Positions 37,138 through 46,286 of a stretch of 64,000 bases of DNA are shown here, one piece after another. The position numbers were made by a program, and so were the translations under genes. This stretch comes from Exilibacterium tricleocarpae (GTDB lineage Bacteria; Pseudomonadota; Gammaproteobacteria; Pseudomonadales; Cellvibrionaceae), in contig NZ_ML660099.1 of the NCBI RefSeq assembly GCF_007004655.1, positions 1 through 64,000 on the forward strand, given 5' to 3'. The notes beneath the pieces are model-generated. The model had not been told where the DNA came from. It made no database searches and saw only the letters and a list, made by a program, of their open reading frames with translations. Position 1 is the stretch's first letter. The number at the start of each line of letters is the position of its first letter.

Positions 37138-38550
37138 ATGACGGACACGGTTACGCGCTGCCCGGCGTGTAGTACTTCATTTCGCATCACCGAAGCCCAG
37201 CTCCAGACAGCCAAGGGGGCAGTGAGGTGCGGTTCGTGTCTGCAAATCTTCAAAGCTCTCGACCACCTGATCGAATCCGCCCCGGCGACTGCCGCCAAGG
37301 CGACCCAAAAAACGACCGGCAAAAAGCCGGCGGCCAAACCCACCGCCAGTCGCAAAGCCAAGACCGCAACCACCAAGCCCAAACCGAGCAAACCGGCGGC
37401 GGCCAAACAAACCGGTCTGAAGTTTGATCAGGCGGCGATCGATACGGAGTCCGAGGGCGGCAAATCCCTTTTCGACGATATCGACGACGACACGCTGATC
37501 AGCGACGATATGGACCTGGGCGAAGAAAAGAAAGCCGCCGATCCCGAAAACAACCTGGGTACATTGAGCGACAGTTTTCTCGAGCTCGAACGCTGGCAAC
37601 CGGACAAAAAATCCTTATTCGACCGCGAAATCAACGACACAGAGGCACAGGAATCAGACACCGCTGACGAGTCCTGGGCCATCGACCTGCTGGAAGAACT
37701 CGAGGACGAAGAACCCGAAAGCGCTGCGCCGGCAGAGACCGACCGCTTTACCGACGAGTTCAACTACGACAACGGCAACACCTTCGCCGCCCTGGAGGAA
37801 GAAGAGGAGCCGGTCTTTGAGGCGCCCGAGGAACAGGGCTGGAAAAAGAAGGAGCGGGAGCGCAAAAAGAAGGACCGGGAGCAACAGCAAGATCCGATCA
37901 CCGCGGACGATCACGACGAATTCGAGTTGGCCCTTGAGGAGGTGGAGGAACTGGATGACAGCAGCTACCAGCAGCCTGCCATCAGCCTGCGCGCGCACCA
38001 GAGTGATCGCGCGGCATTACTCAGCGGTATCGAACCGGCCCCCGTTGAAATGGCCTGGGACAGCGGCGGCCGTTTCTTCGGCGCAAAACTGCGTTGGGGG
38101 ATGCTGGCGACGGTGGCGGGGCTGATCTTCATTATCCAACTGGGCTGGTCCCAGTTCGACCGCCTGAGCCGCGTGGAGCCCTACCGCGCCTGGTACAGCG
38201 TGGCCTGCAGTGTGTTCGGTTGCAGGCTGCCGAACCTGGTGGCCCAGGAGAAAATTCGCGCCTACAACCTGGTAGTGCGCAGCCATCCCAAAGCCGAAGA
38301 GGCGCTGGTGGTCGATACGATTTTGCTCAACACCGCCACTTTCGAGCAGCCGTTTCCGAATCTCGTGTTGCGTTTCAGCAAGCTCGATGGCAGCCCGGTG
38401 GCGGCGCGCATGTTTACCCCGCGCGAGTACCTGGGCGGCGAACTGGCGGGCAGGACACAGATGCCCAGCGGACAACCGGTTCACCTGTCGCTGGAAATCG
38501 TCGATCCGGGTCGCGCCGCGGTCAACTACAGTATTGCCATAGCCCCTTGA
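37138..38550 (+). CDS. zinc-ribbon DUF3426 membrane protein
   Basis: 470 residues. An N-terminal MJ0042-type zinc ribbon (CPAC then CGSC, residues ~8-34) is followed by a Lys/Pro/Ala-rich stretch (about 55-95), a long acidic low-complexity region (to about 300), one membrane helix (about 318-338) and a periplasmic DUF3426 domain. Function unknown; conserved beside prmA and dusB-fis in pseudomonads. Two copies of AGCCCCTTGAGA overlap the stop region at 38541-38565, a small tandem duplication. Confidence 0.88.
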   Translation: MTDTVTRCPACSTSFRITEAQLQTAKGAVRCGSCLQIFKALDHLIESAPATAAKATQKTTGKKPAAKPTASRKAKTATTKPKPSKPAAAKQTGLKFDQAAIDTESEGGKSLFDDIDDDTLISDDMDLGEEKKAADPENNLGTLSDSFLELERWQPDKKSLFDREINDTEAQESDTADESWAIDLLEELEDEEPESAAPAETDRFTDEFNYDNGNTFAALEEEEEPVFEAPEEQGWKKKERERKKKDREQQQDPITADDHDEFELALEEVEELDDSSYQQPAISLRAHQSDRAALLSGIEPAPVEMAWDSGGRFFGAKLRWGMLATVAGLIFIIQLGWSQFDRLSRVEPYRAWYSVACSVFGCRLPNLVAQEKIRAYNLVVRSHPKAEEALVVDTILLNTATFEQPFPNLVLRFSKLDGSPVAARMFTPREYLGGELAGRTQMPSGQPVHLSLEIVDPGRAAVNYSIAIAP

Positions 38551-38797
38551 GAAAGCCCCTTGAGACATAAGCCCCTGGGACCTCGTCACAGCTCCCCGGT
38601 GCGCCCCTTAACCACCTGATGGATAAGGGCCTGCAGGCCGGCACATGAATAATGTCGCAGCGTGTAACTTTTCTATTCGATTTGTCATATTACGCCTAAA
38701 AAAGAGCCAATTTGTGCAAATTCTGCTTTGCTCGCTGGCGCTGTAGCGGGTATCATACCCCACCTTTTTTGGGCTTGGCAGGCGGGAGAAAAGGCAA

Positions 38798-39799
38798 TTG
38801 TTTCATATCGGCCCCTATCGGATTGATAGCCGTGCAGTACTTGCACCTATGGCCGGCATCACGGACAGCCCCTTCCGCCAACTCTGCCGGCGTCTCGGCG
38901 CCGGACTGGTGGTATCGGAAATGCTCACGGCGGATACCGGACTCTGGCACAGTCGCAAATCCAACTGGCGGCTGCGCAGTGACGGTGAAATGCAACCCCG
39001 CTCGATACAGATAGCCGGCGCAACACCGCAGATGCTGGCGCAGGCGGCGCAGGCTGTTTTGCAACACGGCGCCCAGATCATCGATATCAATATGGGATGC
39101 CCGGCCAAGAAAGTCTGCAACAAGGCGGCGGGATCAGCGCTTTTGCGCGACGAGCAGCTCGTCGCGCAAATCCTTAATGCGGTAGTGGGCGCCGTGGATG
39201 TACCTGTTACGCTGAAAATACGCACCGGCTGGAGCCCCGAAGTACGCAATGCCACACGGATTGCACGAATTGCCGAGGATGCCGGGATTGCGGCACTGGC
39301 CGTGCACGGTCGAACCCGGGCCTGCCGGTTTCAGGGCCGGGCCGAGTACGACACCATCGCGGCGGTGGTCGATGCGGTATCCATACCCGTGTTTGCCAAC
39401 GGCGATATCGCCACCCCGGTCGACGCCCGGCGGGTGCTCGACTACACCGGCGCGGCAGCCGTGATGATTGGCCGCGCGGCTCAGGGACGACCGTGGATTT
39501 TTAGGGAGATTGACACCTACCTGCGCACCGGCAGCCTGCCATCGCCGCCGCCGCTCGGGGAAGTCAGGGATGTTTTGCTGGACCATTTGCACCAACTCCA
39601 TCGCTTTTACGGCGACTATATGGGGGTTCGTATCGCCCGCAAGCACCTGGGCTGGTACCTGAAGACGCTCGCCAGCGGCGGGCAGTTTACCAATAACTTT
39701 AAAAAAACTTTCAATCAGCTTGAAACTGCAGAAGAACAACATGCCAGCGTTCAATTGCTGTTTGAACGACTGAATACTGAAGAGGACAAAGCGGCATGA
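38798..39799 (+). CDS. dusB: tRNA-dihydrouridine synthase B
   Basis: FMN enzyme that reduces uridine to dihydrouridine in tRNA. The 333 residues have [13 protein letters not shown] at the start, [19 protein letters not shown] with the catalytic Cys, KIRTGWS and the HGRTR block. The start is a TTG (38798) with GGGAG at nine bases; it gives the family's usual FxIGPY beginning and no ATG fits better. It overlaps fis by four bases, the widespread dusB-fis operon in which fis is the downstream gene. Confidence 0.95.
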   Translation: MFHIGPYRIDSRAVLAPMAGITDSPFRQLCRRLGAGLVVSEMLTADTGLWHSRKSNWRLRSDGEMQPRSIQIAGATPQMLAQAAQAVLQHGAQIIDINMGCPAKKVCNKAAGSALLRDEQLVAQILNAVVGAVDVPVTLKIRTGWSPEVRNATRIARIAEDAGIAALAVHGRTRACRFQGRAEYDTIAAVVDAVSIPVFANGDIATPVDARRVLDYTGAAAVMIGRAAQGRPWIFREIDTYLRTGSLPSPPPLGEVRDVLLDHLHQLHRFYGDYMGVRIARKHLGWYLKTLASGGQFTNNFKKTFNQLETAEEQHASVQLLFERLNTEEDKAA

Positions 39800-40107
39800 A
39801 TACAGCGGACACGCTAATTGCGGATGCACCCAACGACAGTTCCAACTCGCCCGCCAGTGCCTTTGCGGGCATCAATCACAACCAGTCCCTGCGCGATTGC
39901 GTGGACCAGGCCATGGATAACTATTTCAAGCACCTCGACGGCCAGGGCGTTACCGATGTCTACGACATGGTGATGGCGGAAGTCGAGGCACCGATGCTGG
40001 AGGTGGTGATGAAATATACCCGCCACAATCAAACCAAAGCCGCCCAGGTACTCGGACTCAACCGCGGAACCCTGCGCAAAAAACTCAAGCAGTACGGTCT
40101 GCTGTAG
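39796..40107 (+). CDS. fis: DNA-binding protein Fis
   Basis: Nucleoid protein that bends DNA and activates rRNA promoters. The 103 residues have a variable N-terminus, the dimer helices ([17 protein letters not shown] region) and the C-terminal helix-turn-helix [20 protein letters not shown]. It is translationally coupled to dusB. In this organism it may act on the rRNA promoters at the left end of the window, an inference from enterobacteria. Confidence 0.97.
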   Translation: MNTADTLIADAPNDSSNSPASAFAGINHNQSLRDCVDQAMDNYFKHLDGQGVTDVYDMVMAEVEAPMLEVVMKYTRHNQTKAAQVLGLNRGTLRKKLKQYGLL

Positions 40108-40130
40108 CGACCGTTCGGCGACGCGTCACA

Positions 40131-40146
40131 GGCCGCTCTAGCGGCC
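40131..40146 (+). other. hairpin after fis
   Basis: GGCCGCT-ct-AGCGGCC, a 7-bp stem about 24 bases after the fis stop. No U-run follows, so it would be a Rho-type or stabilising structure if functional. Confidence 0.35.
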
Positions 40147-40224
40147 ACCAGCGCCATCCCTAATGCCCGGTACATCCGCCTCTACCCGGCAACTAGGGCC
40201 GAGTCTCTGAATCTCAAGCCGGGG

Positions 40225-40256
40225 GGTGAGTCCGCCTCACCTCGTTGGTATTTTTT
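40225..40256 (+). promoter_or_regulatory. hairpin and T-run in the purH leader
   Basis: GGTGAG-tccgc-CTCACC (40225-40241) is followed nine bases later by TTTTTT (40251-40256), 29 bases before the purH start. The spacing between stem and T-run is long for a canonical terminator. It could be a weak attenuator or an end structure for the dusB-fis transcript. Confidence 0.3.
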
Positions 40257-40284
40257 AGAGCCATACATTGAAAACGGTATCCTC

Positions 40285-41898
40285 ATGACAACCCCCTCCC
40301 AGGCCGCCGATCCGGTTCGCATCAAGCGCGCCCTGATCAGCGTTTCCGATAAAAACGGTATTGTCGAACTTGCCACTGCCTTACACGAACAAGGTGTGGA
40401 GATTCTATCCACCGGCGGCACCTACCGCTTATTAAGTGACCATAACATTCCCGCTGTGGAAGTGTCGGACTACACCGGATTTCCGGAAATGATGGCTGGC
40501 CGGGTCAAAACCCTGCACCCGAAAGTGCACGGGGGCATCCTCGGGCGCCGCGGTGTCGACGACCAGACCATGGCAGAGCACGATATTCATGCTATTGACA
40601 TGGTAGTCGTCAACCTTTACCCGTTCGAAAGTACCGTGGCCGACCCCGACTGTTCCCTGGCAGACGCCATCGAAAACATCGATATCGGCGGCCCCACCAT
40701 GGTCAGGGCCGCCGCCAAAAATCACGCCGCCGTCACTATCGTCGTCAATACCGCCGACTACGGCCCCCTGCTCGAGGAGATGCGGGCCAACGACGGCTGC
40801 ACCCGCCACCGCACCCGCTTTGACCTGGCGGTGAAAGCCTACGAGCACACCGCCGCCTACGACGGCGCCATCGCCAATTACTTCGGCCGCCTGGTGCCCG
40901 GCGGCAACGAGACGTTTGCGCGTACCTTCAACACCCAGTTGCGCAAAGCCCAGGATATGCGCTACGGCGAAAACCCCCACCAACAAGCCGCCTTCTATAC
41001 AGAACCACGGCCGCAGCCGGCAAGCGTTGCCGCGGCCCGGCAACTGCAGGGCAAGGCCCTGTCGTTTAACAATGTCGCCGATACCGATGCGGCCCTGGAA
41101 ACAGTCAAGCTGTTCGAACGCCCCGCCTGTGTCATCGTCAAACACGCCAACCCCTGCGGCGTCGCCGAAGCGGCCGACCTGGGCAGCGCCTATGAGCGGG
41201 CCTACGCCACCGATCCGGAATCGGCTTTCGGCGGCATTATCGCGTTTAACCGGGCGCTGGATGCCGAGACTGCCGCGGCCATCGTCGAGCGACAGTTTGT
41301 CGAGGTCATTATCGCGCCCGGGGTCAGCGACGCCGCCATCGCGGCGGTCAGCGCCAAGAAAAATGTGCGCCTGCTCAGTTGCGGCGACTGGAGCGCCGGG
41401 CAGCCCGGCGGTTTTGACCATGGTTTTAACGACGGTTTCGACTACAAGCGGGTCAACGGCGGGCTGTTGGTGCAGGAGCGCGACCTGGGTATGAAAACCG
41501 CAGCGGATTTGCAGATAGTCACCCGCCGCCGGCCCGCACCCGAACAAATTGAAGACCTGCTGTTCGCCTGGAAAGTTGCCAAGATGGTGAAGTCCAACGC
41601 CATTGTCTACGCCCGCGACAAGCAGACGGTAGGGGTCGGCGCCGGCCAGATGAGCCGGGTAAACTCCGCCCGTATCGCCGCCATCAAAGCCGAACACGCC
41701 GGCCTCGAAGTGCGCGGCTCGGTGATGGCTTCCGATGCTTTTTTCCCGTTTCGCGACGGCATCGACAATGCGGCGGCGGCGGGCATCAGCGCCATTATCC
41801 AGCCCGGCGGCTCGATGCGCGACGAGGAGACCATCACCGCCGCCGACGAGCACGACATTGCCATGGTGTTTACGGGGATGCGGCATTTCAGGCACTAG
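40285..41898 (+). CDS. purH: bifunctional AICAR formyltransferase/IMP cyclohydrolase
   Basis: Catalyses the last two steps to IMP. The N-terminal ~200 residues form the IMP cyclohydrolase (MGS-like) domain with [15 protein letters not shown]; the rest is the AICAR transformylase with the KHANPCG loop (catalytic Lys/His) and [10 protein letters not shown]. The 537-residue length is normal. purD lies downstream, separated by a 308-base region with an inverted-repeat element. Confidence 0.97.
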   Translation: MTTPSQAADPVRIKRALISVSDKNGIVELATALHEQGVEILSTGGTYRLLSDHNIPAVEVSDYTGFPEMMAGRVKTLHPKVHGGILGRRGVDDQTMAEHDIHAIDMVVVNLYPFESTVADPDCSLADAIENIDIGGPTMVRAAAKNHAAVTIVVNTADYGPLLEEMRANDGCTRHRTRFDLAVKAYEHTAAYDGAIANYFGRLVPGGNETFARTFNTQLRKAQDMRYGENPHQQAAFYTEPRPQPASVAAARQLQGKALSFNNVADTDAALETVKLFERPACVIVKHANPCGVAEAADLGSAYERAYATDPESAFGGIIAFNRALDAETAAAIVERQFVEVIIAPGVSDAAIAAVSAKKNVRLLSCGDWSAGQPGGFDHGFNDGFDYKRVNGGLLVQERDLGMKTAADLQIVTRRRPAPEQIEDLLFAWKVAKMVKSNAIVYARDKQTVGVGAGQMSRVNSARIAAIKAEHAGLEVRGSVMASDAFFPFRDGIDNAAAAGISAIIQPGGSMRDEETITAADEHDIAMVFTGMRHFRH

Positions 41899-41940
41899 GG
41901 TAAATGGCGCTTCCTTAAAACAAGGATGTGCCACTTGATC

Positions 41941-42052
41941 GGTCTGTCGCTGGGTGGGGTCTTCAGAAACACGTCGTGAACCCATCCATGGGGACTTCCC
42001 GACAGCATCCCTGCTGTCGAGAGTTTCTGAAGACCCCACCCAGCGACAGACC
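41941..42052. repeat. MITE-like inverted-repeat element
   Basis: The outer arms are 30-base perfect inverted repeats: 41941-41970 (beginning GGTCTGTCGCTGGGTGGGG) and 42023-42052. The 52-base interior has two further hairpins, CCCAT-cc-ATGGG (41981-41992) and CGACAGCA-tccc-TGCTGTCG (42000-42019). There is no reading frame of use. The design resembles miniature inverted-repeat or palindromic intergenic elements. No clear target-site duplication flanks it and no second copy was seen in the window. Confidence 0.7.
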
Positions 42053-42206
42053 TACCTCCGATATCCTTATCGAGATCGATAAAGATTGCGTGAGGATCAG
42101 TAAATTGCGCATATCAGCTTGAAGAACTGCTACCCGAAACTCGGCCGCCACGACGACTAAAAAACTACAAACTCGCAAGCAATCAGCGCAGGAAAGTGAA
42201 CCCATT
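42053..42206. other. purD upstream region
   Basis: Between the inverted-repeat element and purD; with the 42 bases after purH it makes a 308-base gap. It holds the purD ribosome site (GGAAAG) but no clear promoter or PurR operator. Confidence 0.35.
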
Positions 42207-43496
42207 ATGACAAATATTTTAGTAATCGGCGGCGGCGGTCGCGAACATGCCCTGGCCTGGAAAGCGGCCCAAAGTGAGACGGTAGACACTGTCTTTGTGG
42301 CGCCCGGTAACGCCGGCACGGCCCGCGAGCCAAAGCTGGAAAATGTCGCCATCGATGTGATGGCATTTGCGGAGCTTGCCGATTTTGCCGTCGCCAAGCG
42401 GGTCGACCTGACCATTGTCGGCCCGGAGGCACCGCTGGTGGAAGGCATAGTCGACTACTTCAACGCCCGCGACCTGCGCTGTTTCGGCCCAAGTAAGGGC
42501 GCCGCCCAACTGGAAGGGTCGAAGGCCTTCACCAAAGACTTTCTCGCCCGCCACAATATCCCCACCGCCGCCTATGCCAAGTTTACCGAGCTGCAACCGG
42601 CACTGGACTACCTGCGCGAACAGGGCGCGCCCATTGTGGTCAAGGCCGATGGCCTGGCCGCCGGCAAAGGCGTAATCGTCGCCGAAACCCTGGCGCAGGC
42701 CGAGGCTGCCGTGACGGATATGCTGTCGGGCAATGCCTTTGGCGACGCCGGCTGTCGGGTGGTGATCGAAGAGTTTCTCGACGGCGAGGAAGCCAGCTTT
42801 ATCGTCATGGCCGACGGCAGCCATATCCTGCCCATGGCCACCAGCCAGGACCACAAGCGCGCCGGCGACGGCGACAGCGGTCCCAACACCGGCGGTATGG
42901 GCGCTTACTCACCGGCACCGGTGGTCACCGACAGCGTGTATCAACGGATCATGGACGAAGTGATTAACCCCACGGTGGCCGGCATGGCTGCCGAAGGTAA
43001 CGCTTACACCGGTTTTCTCTACGCCGGACTGATGATAGATGCCGGCGGCACCCCCAAAGTCATTGAGTACAACTGCCGCTTCGGCGACCCGGAAACCCAA
43101 CCCATCATGCTGCGCCTGCAGTCGGATCTGGTAAGCCTGTGCGAAGCGGCACTGGCCGGCAGGCTCGACACCTGCACCACCGAGTGGGACCCGAGGCCGG
43201 CAGTCGGGGTGGTGCTGGCCGCCGGGGGGTATCCAGCTACCTACCGCAAGGGCGATGTCATTGAAGGGTTGCCGGAGGGCGGGGGCGACGGGCAAAAAGT
43301 TTTTCACGCCGGTACCGCAGAGGCCGGCAGCCAGGTGGTTACCAATGGCGGTCGGGTATTGTGTGTCACCGCACTCGGCACTGATGTCGGCGCGGCCCAG
43401 GCCCGCGCCTACCGGCTGGCGGGCGAGATTTGCTGGCCCGGTATTTACTACCGCCGCGACATTGCCCATCGAGCCATCACCCGGGAACAGGCGTAA
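42207..43496 (+). CDS. purD: phosphoribosylamine-glycine ligase
   Basis: ATP-grasp ligase, second step of purine synthesis (GAR synthetase). 429 residues: VIGGGGREHALAWK at the N-terminus, VKADGLAAGKGV in the ATP site, GDGDSGPNTGGMGAYSP and the EYNCRFGDPETQ metal/active loop. It follows purH and precedes a RetS-like gene, as in Pseudomonas. Confidence 0.97.
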   Translation: MTNILVIGGGGREHALAWKAAQSETVDTVFVAPGNAGTAREPKLENVAIDVMAFAELADFAVAKRVDLTIVGPEAPLVEGIVDYFNARDLRCFGPSKGAAQLEGSKAFTKDFLARHNIPTAAYAKFTELQPALDYLREQGAPIVVKADGLAAGKGVIVAETLAQAEAAVTDMLSGNAFGDAGCRVVIEEFLDGEEASFIVMADGSHILPMATSQDHKRAGDGDSGPNTGGMGAYSPAPVVTDSVYQRIMDEVINPTVAGMAAEGNAYTGFLYAGLMIDAGGTPKVIEYNCRFGDPETQPIMLRLQSDLVSLCEAALAGRLDTCTTEWDPRPAVGVVLAAGGYPATYRKGDVIEGLPEGGGDGQKVFHAGTAEAGSQVVTNGGRVLCVTALGTDVGAAQARAYRLAGEICWPGIYYRRDIAHRAITREQA

Positions 43497-43574
43497 CAGC
43501 GCCGGGGTTTCCATCGGCGCCGGGGGGCGCTATTATCGCTGCTCCCCTGCCCGATAGCTTAACATGTCGCTGCC

Positions 43575-46286
43575 ATGGCCTCTGCAAGATACGGTGTTCT
43601 ATGGCGAATGATGTCGGATTGCCGCCGGCACTCTCCCTTAACCGGGCGCCCGCGTCAGTCGCCGGCGCCGGTGCGCGAATTTGCTGCGACAATTGATAAG
43701 CTCAGAGCTTTATATAACAGGTCCACAATTGCAGTGAATGAACCTGGCACCGCAATTGACCAGTTCCGCAGCAGCATTGACAGGCACAAAGCGGCAGCCG
43801 GTAAATCCAACCCTTCAGTTAAGAAGCTCAGGGCTGCTGTTAAAAAGCTCAGGGCTGCGCCTGACAGGTACAAGGCTTTGGTTGGCGGACTTGGCGCTGT
43901 CTGCACACTGCTGGCTGGTTTGATGCTGCCCAGTACAGCCGCGTCCGGCGCGCTGACAATCGATCGGGACACGGGCATCGTCGATCTCGCGCCCCATGTG
44001 GATATCCTGCCCGATCGCGAGGGCCTGCTGCGGCTACCGGAAGTCCTGGCCCAAAGCGACCGCTTCTCGCCGTTTCCCACCGACCGTCTGTGGCTGGCCC
44101 CGGGCGCCACCGCCTACTGGCTGCGCTTCTCGCTGGACCATCGGCCGCAGGCGCCGGAGGAGCTGTTCCTGTCGATCCTGCCGTCCGACCTCGACTATAT
44201 CGATCTGTTCCAGGTGCGCGAGGCCTCCGGCGAGATCGTCTTACACCGCCAGGCAGGCCTCGCCTACCCCCGCAACCACGACAGCCTGCAACAGGCCAAC
44301 TACCTGTTCACACTGCCCAAAACCACTCCCGGTGCAACGACCTATTACCTGCGCCTGCAGTCGGACAAAGCAATCAACCTGTCCATGCGCCTCAGTCGCG
44401 CCAGCCATCTGCTGGTCGAGAGCGCGCGCATCAACTGGTGGGCCGGCCATCTGTTCGGCATCCTGACACTATTGATCCTGGTGAACCTCTCGCAAATCTG
44501 GCGGGACAAAAGCAAGAATCCGCTGTGGTACAGCGGGTTTCTGCTGATGGCGCTGCTCTATATCGCCGCGCGCTGGGGCTATATCAATCGCTATTTGCCC
44601 GATTACGTGCAGTTGTTCGACCTGGCCATCGCCCTGTTCGCCTACGGCACACTGCTGTGTTACAGCGAATTCAGCCGCAGTTATTTCAAAACCCGCAAAC
44701 AATTGCCGAAGTGGGACCTGGCACTGCGCTTCTACACCGGCCTGACCATCGGCGGATTTTTAGTGACGCTGTTGATTCCGCGGGGACTGGCCGGCGCCCT
44801 CAGCGCGACCCTTGCCATCCTGGGCATGCTGATGTTTTTCACGCTCGGTATCTTCGCCGTTTTTCAGGGTATGAGAAGAGCGCACTACTACACCATCGCG
44901 CGGGTGATCACCACCCCGATCATGCTGTGCTATATCCTCAGCCTTTATCAGATACTGCCCTGGAGCTACTACATCGTCTGGCTGCTGCTGGCGGCAATAG
45001 CGCTGGAGGGCATAGTGATGACCTATACCCTGGTCCAATACTCCGTGAGTCGGTTCGATCACCGCATGCGTCACCACTACGAGACCACTTTGCAGAGAAA
45101 CACCAGGCGCAGCTACGCGAAAACCATGCGTCAAATCGATCGCGAACTGCGCACACCGATCAGCGGCGTAATCGGTATGGCCGAGCTGCTGCTGGACACC
45201 TCATTAACCCGCAGTCAACGCGACCAGGTGCAAACGATTCGCCGCTCCGGCCACTCGCTGTTGAAATGGTTAACCCGCCTGTGCGACTGGTCAAACCTGC
45301 ACCATGACCGCATCGCCTTCGACAGCGTACCCTTCGAACTGAAAACACTGATGGAGGAGTTTGCCGAGGACTGTCGCGAACAGGCCGAGGATCGCAAAGT
45401 CCGGCTGACCCTGAGCCTGGACCCCCGCTTACCGGAGCTGCTACAAGGCGACCCACACCGCTTGAAACAAATCCTGACGGGCATTTTCGAACACGCACTT
45501 TATTACAGCGAGCAGGGGACCCTGGCGCTGGAGTTGCGACCGGCGACGGAAAAAAATACCTGGGAAATCACCCTGGCAGACGACCAGAGCGGACTCCAAC
45601 CCGAGGAGGTGGCGGCCCTGACCAACGCCGGCGCCGGCGATGAATTCATTGCCTCACAGGCCATCGCCCCGCAGTTTGTATTACCGCAGCGGGACTGGTT
45701 CGTCGCCCAGCGGCTGGCCGTGCATATGGGCGGCGATATCACCCTGAGCCTGGCAGGCGATGCCGGCGCCCGCTATACCTGCCGGGTGCAGATTCCCCCG
45801 CACACGCTGTTACAACGCAGCGAAGCCGATTACAACGACCTGTTGCGCGAGCGACGGCTGCTGGTAGTGGACGACAGCGCCTCGAGCCGCAAAGTGGTGA
45901 GCAAACGGGCGGACCGCTGGGGCATGCGTGTCAGCAGCGCGCCCAGCGGCCGCGAGGCACTGGCGATACTGCACAGCGTGACCAATCTCGGCGGGCACTT
46001 CGATTTGATCATTCTCGATCACAATATGCCGGGTATGTCGGGGCTGGAGTTGGCCGAGCGCATTGACCGCGATCCCAAACTGCGCCACACCCCCATGATC
46101 ATGTTGTCCGGTGCCGGCAGCCTGCCGAGTCCGGAAAAAGCGCGGGCAGTGGGGATCAGCCAGTGCCTGAAAAAGCCGGTCAGCGCCAGGACACTCAAAA
46201 TAACCCTGGCCGAAGAACTCACCGTGGCGCTGGCCCGCCGCGGCGAACATCAACCCGCCATCACCGCCCGGTCGCGAGCCCAGTGA
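43575..46286 (+). CDS. RetS-like 7TMR-DISM hybrid sensor, predicted pseudokinase
   Basis: 903 residues in the longest frame. The domain order follows RetS: signal/anchor segment (about 103-125), periplasmic 7TMR-DISMED2 (about 130-275), seven membrane helices (about 285-485), HisKA-like helices, HATPase-like domain and one receiver domain. Key changes: the H-box reads DRELRTP, with Arg 523 in place of His; the N-box Asn is His (EHALYY); the glycine boxes are eroded (DDQSGLQ, WFVAQRL). The receiver is intact (VDD, Asp 815 in LDHNMPGMSG, KKP). RetS of P. aeruginosa has two receivers. The first ~100 residues are unusual and the true start is uncertain. Confidence 0.88.
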   Translation: MASARYGVLWRMMSDCRRHSPLTGRPRQSPAPVREFAATIDKLRALYNRSTIAVNEPGTAIDQFRSSIDRHKAAAGKSNPSVKKLRAAVKKLRAAPDRYKALVGGLGAVCTLLAGLMLPSTAASGALTIDRDTGIVDLAPHVDILPDREGLLRLPEVLAQSDRFSPFPTDRLWLAPGATAYWLRFSLDHRPQAPEELFLSILPSDLDYIDLFQVREASGEIVLHRQAGLAYPRNHDSLQQANYLFTLPKTTPGATTYYLRLQSDKAINLSMRLSRASHLLVESARINWWAGHLFGILTLLILVNLSQIWRDKSKNPLWYSGFLLMALLYIAARWGYINRYLPDYVQLFDLAIALFAYGTLLCYSEFSRSYFKTRKQLPKWDLALRFYTGLTIGGFLVTLLIPRGLAGALSATLAILGMLMFFTLGIFAVFQGMRRAHYYTIARVITTPIMLCYILSLYQILPWSYYIVWLLLAAIALEGIVMTYTLVQYSVSRFDHRMRHHYETTLQRNTRRSYAKTMRQIDRELRTPISGVIGMAELLLDTSLTRSQRDQVQTIRRSGHSLLKWLTRLCDWSNLHHDRIAFDSVPFELKTLMEEFAEDCREQAEDRKVRLTLSLDPRLPELLQGDPHRLKQILTGIFEHALYYSEQGTLALELRPATEKNTWEITLADDQSGLQPEEVAALTNAGAGDEFIASQAIAPQFVLPQRDWFVAQRLAVHMGGDITLSLAGDAGARYTCRVQIPPHTLLQRSEADYNDLLRERRLLVVDDSASSRKVVSKRADRWGMRVSSAPSGREALAILHSVTNLGGHFDLIILDHNMPGMSGLELAERIDRDPKLRHTPMIMLSGAGSLPSPEKARAVGISQCLKKPVSARTLKITLAEELTVALARRGEHQPAITARSRAQ

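Noticed and set aside
36909-37172. 87-codon frame with PVGHA repeats
   Set aside because: Product of short DNA repeats; no ribosome site and it runs into the DUF3426 gene in another frame.
40432-42039. 535-codon open frame on the minus strand
   Set aside because: Antisense to purH throughout; no family features.
44090-45307. 405-codon open frame inside the RetS-like gene
   Set aside because: Same strand, different frame; the sense frame gives DISM, membrane and receiver domains.
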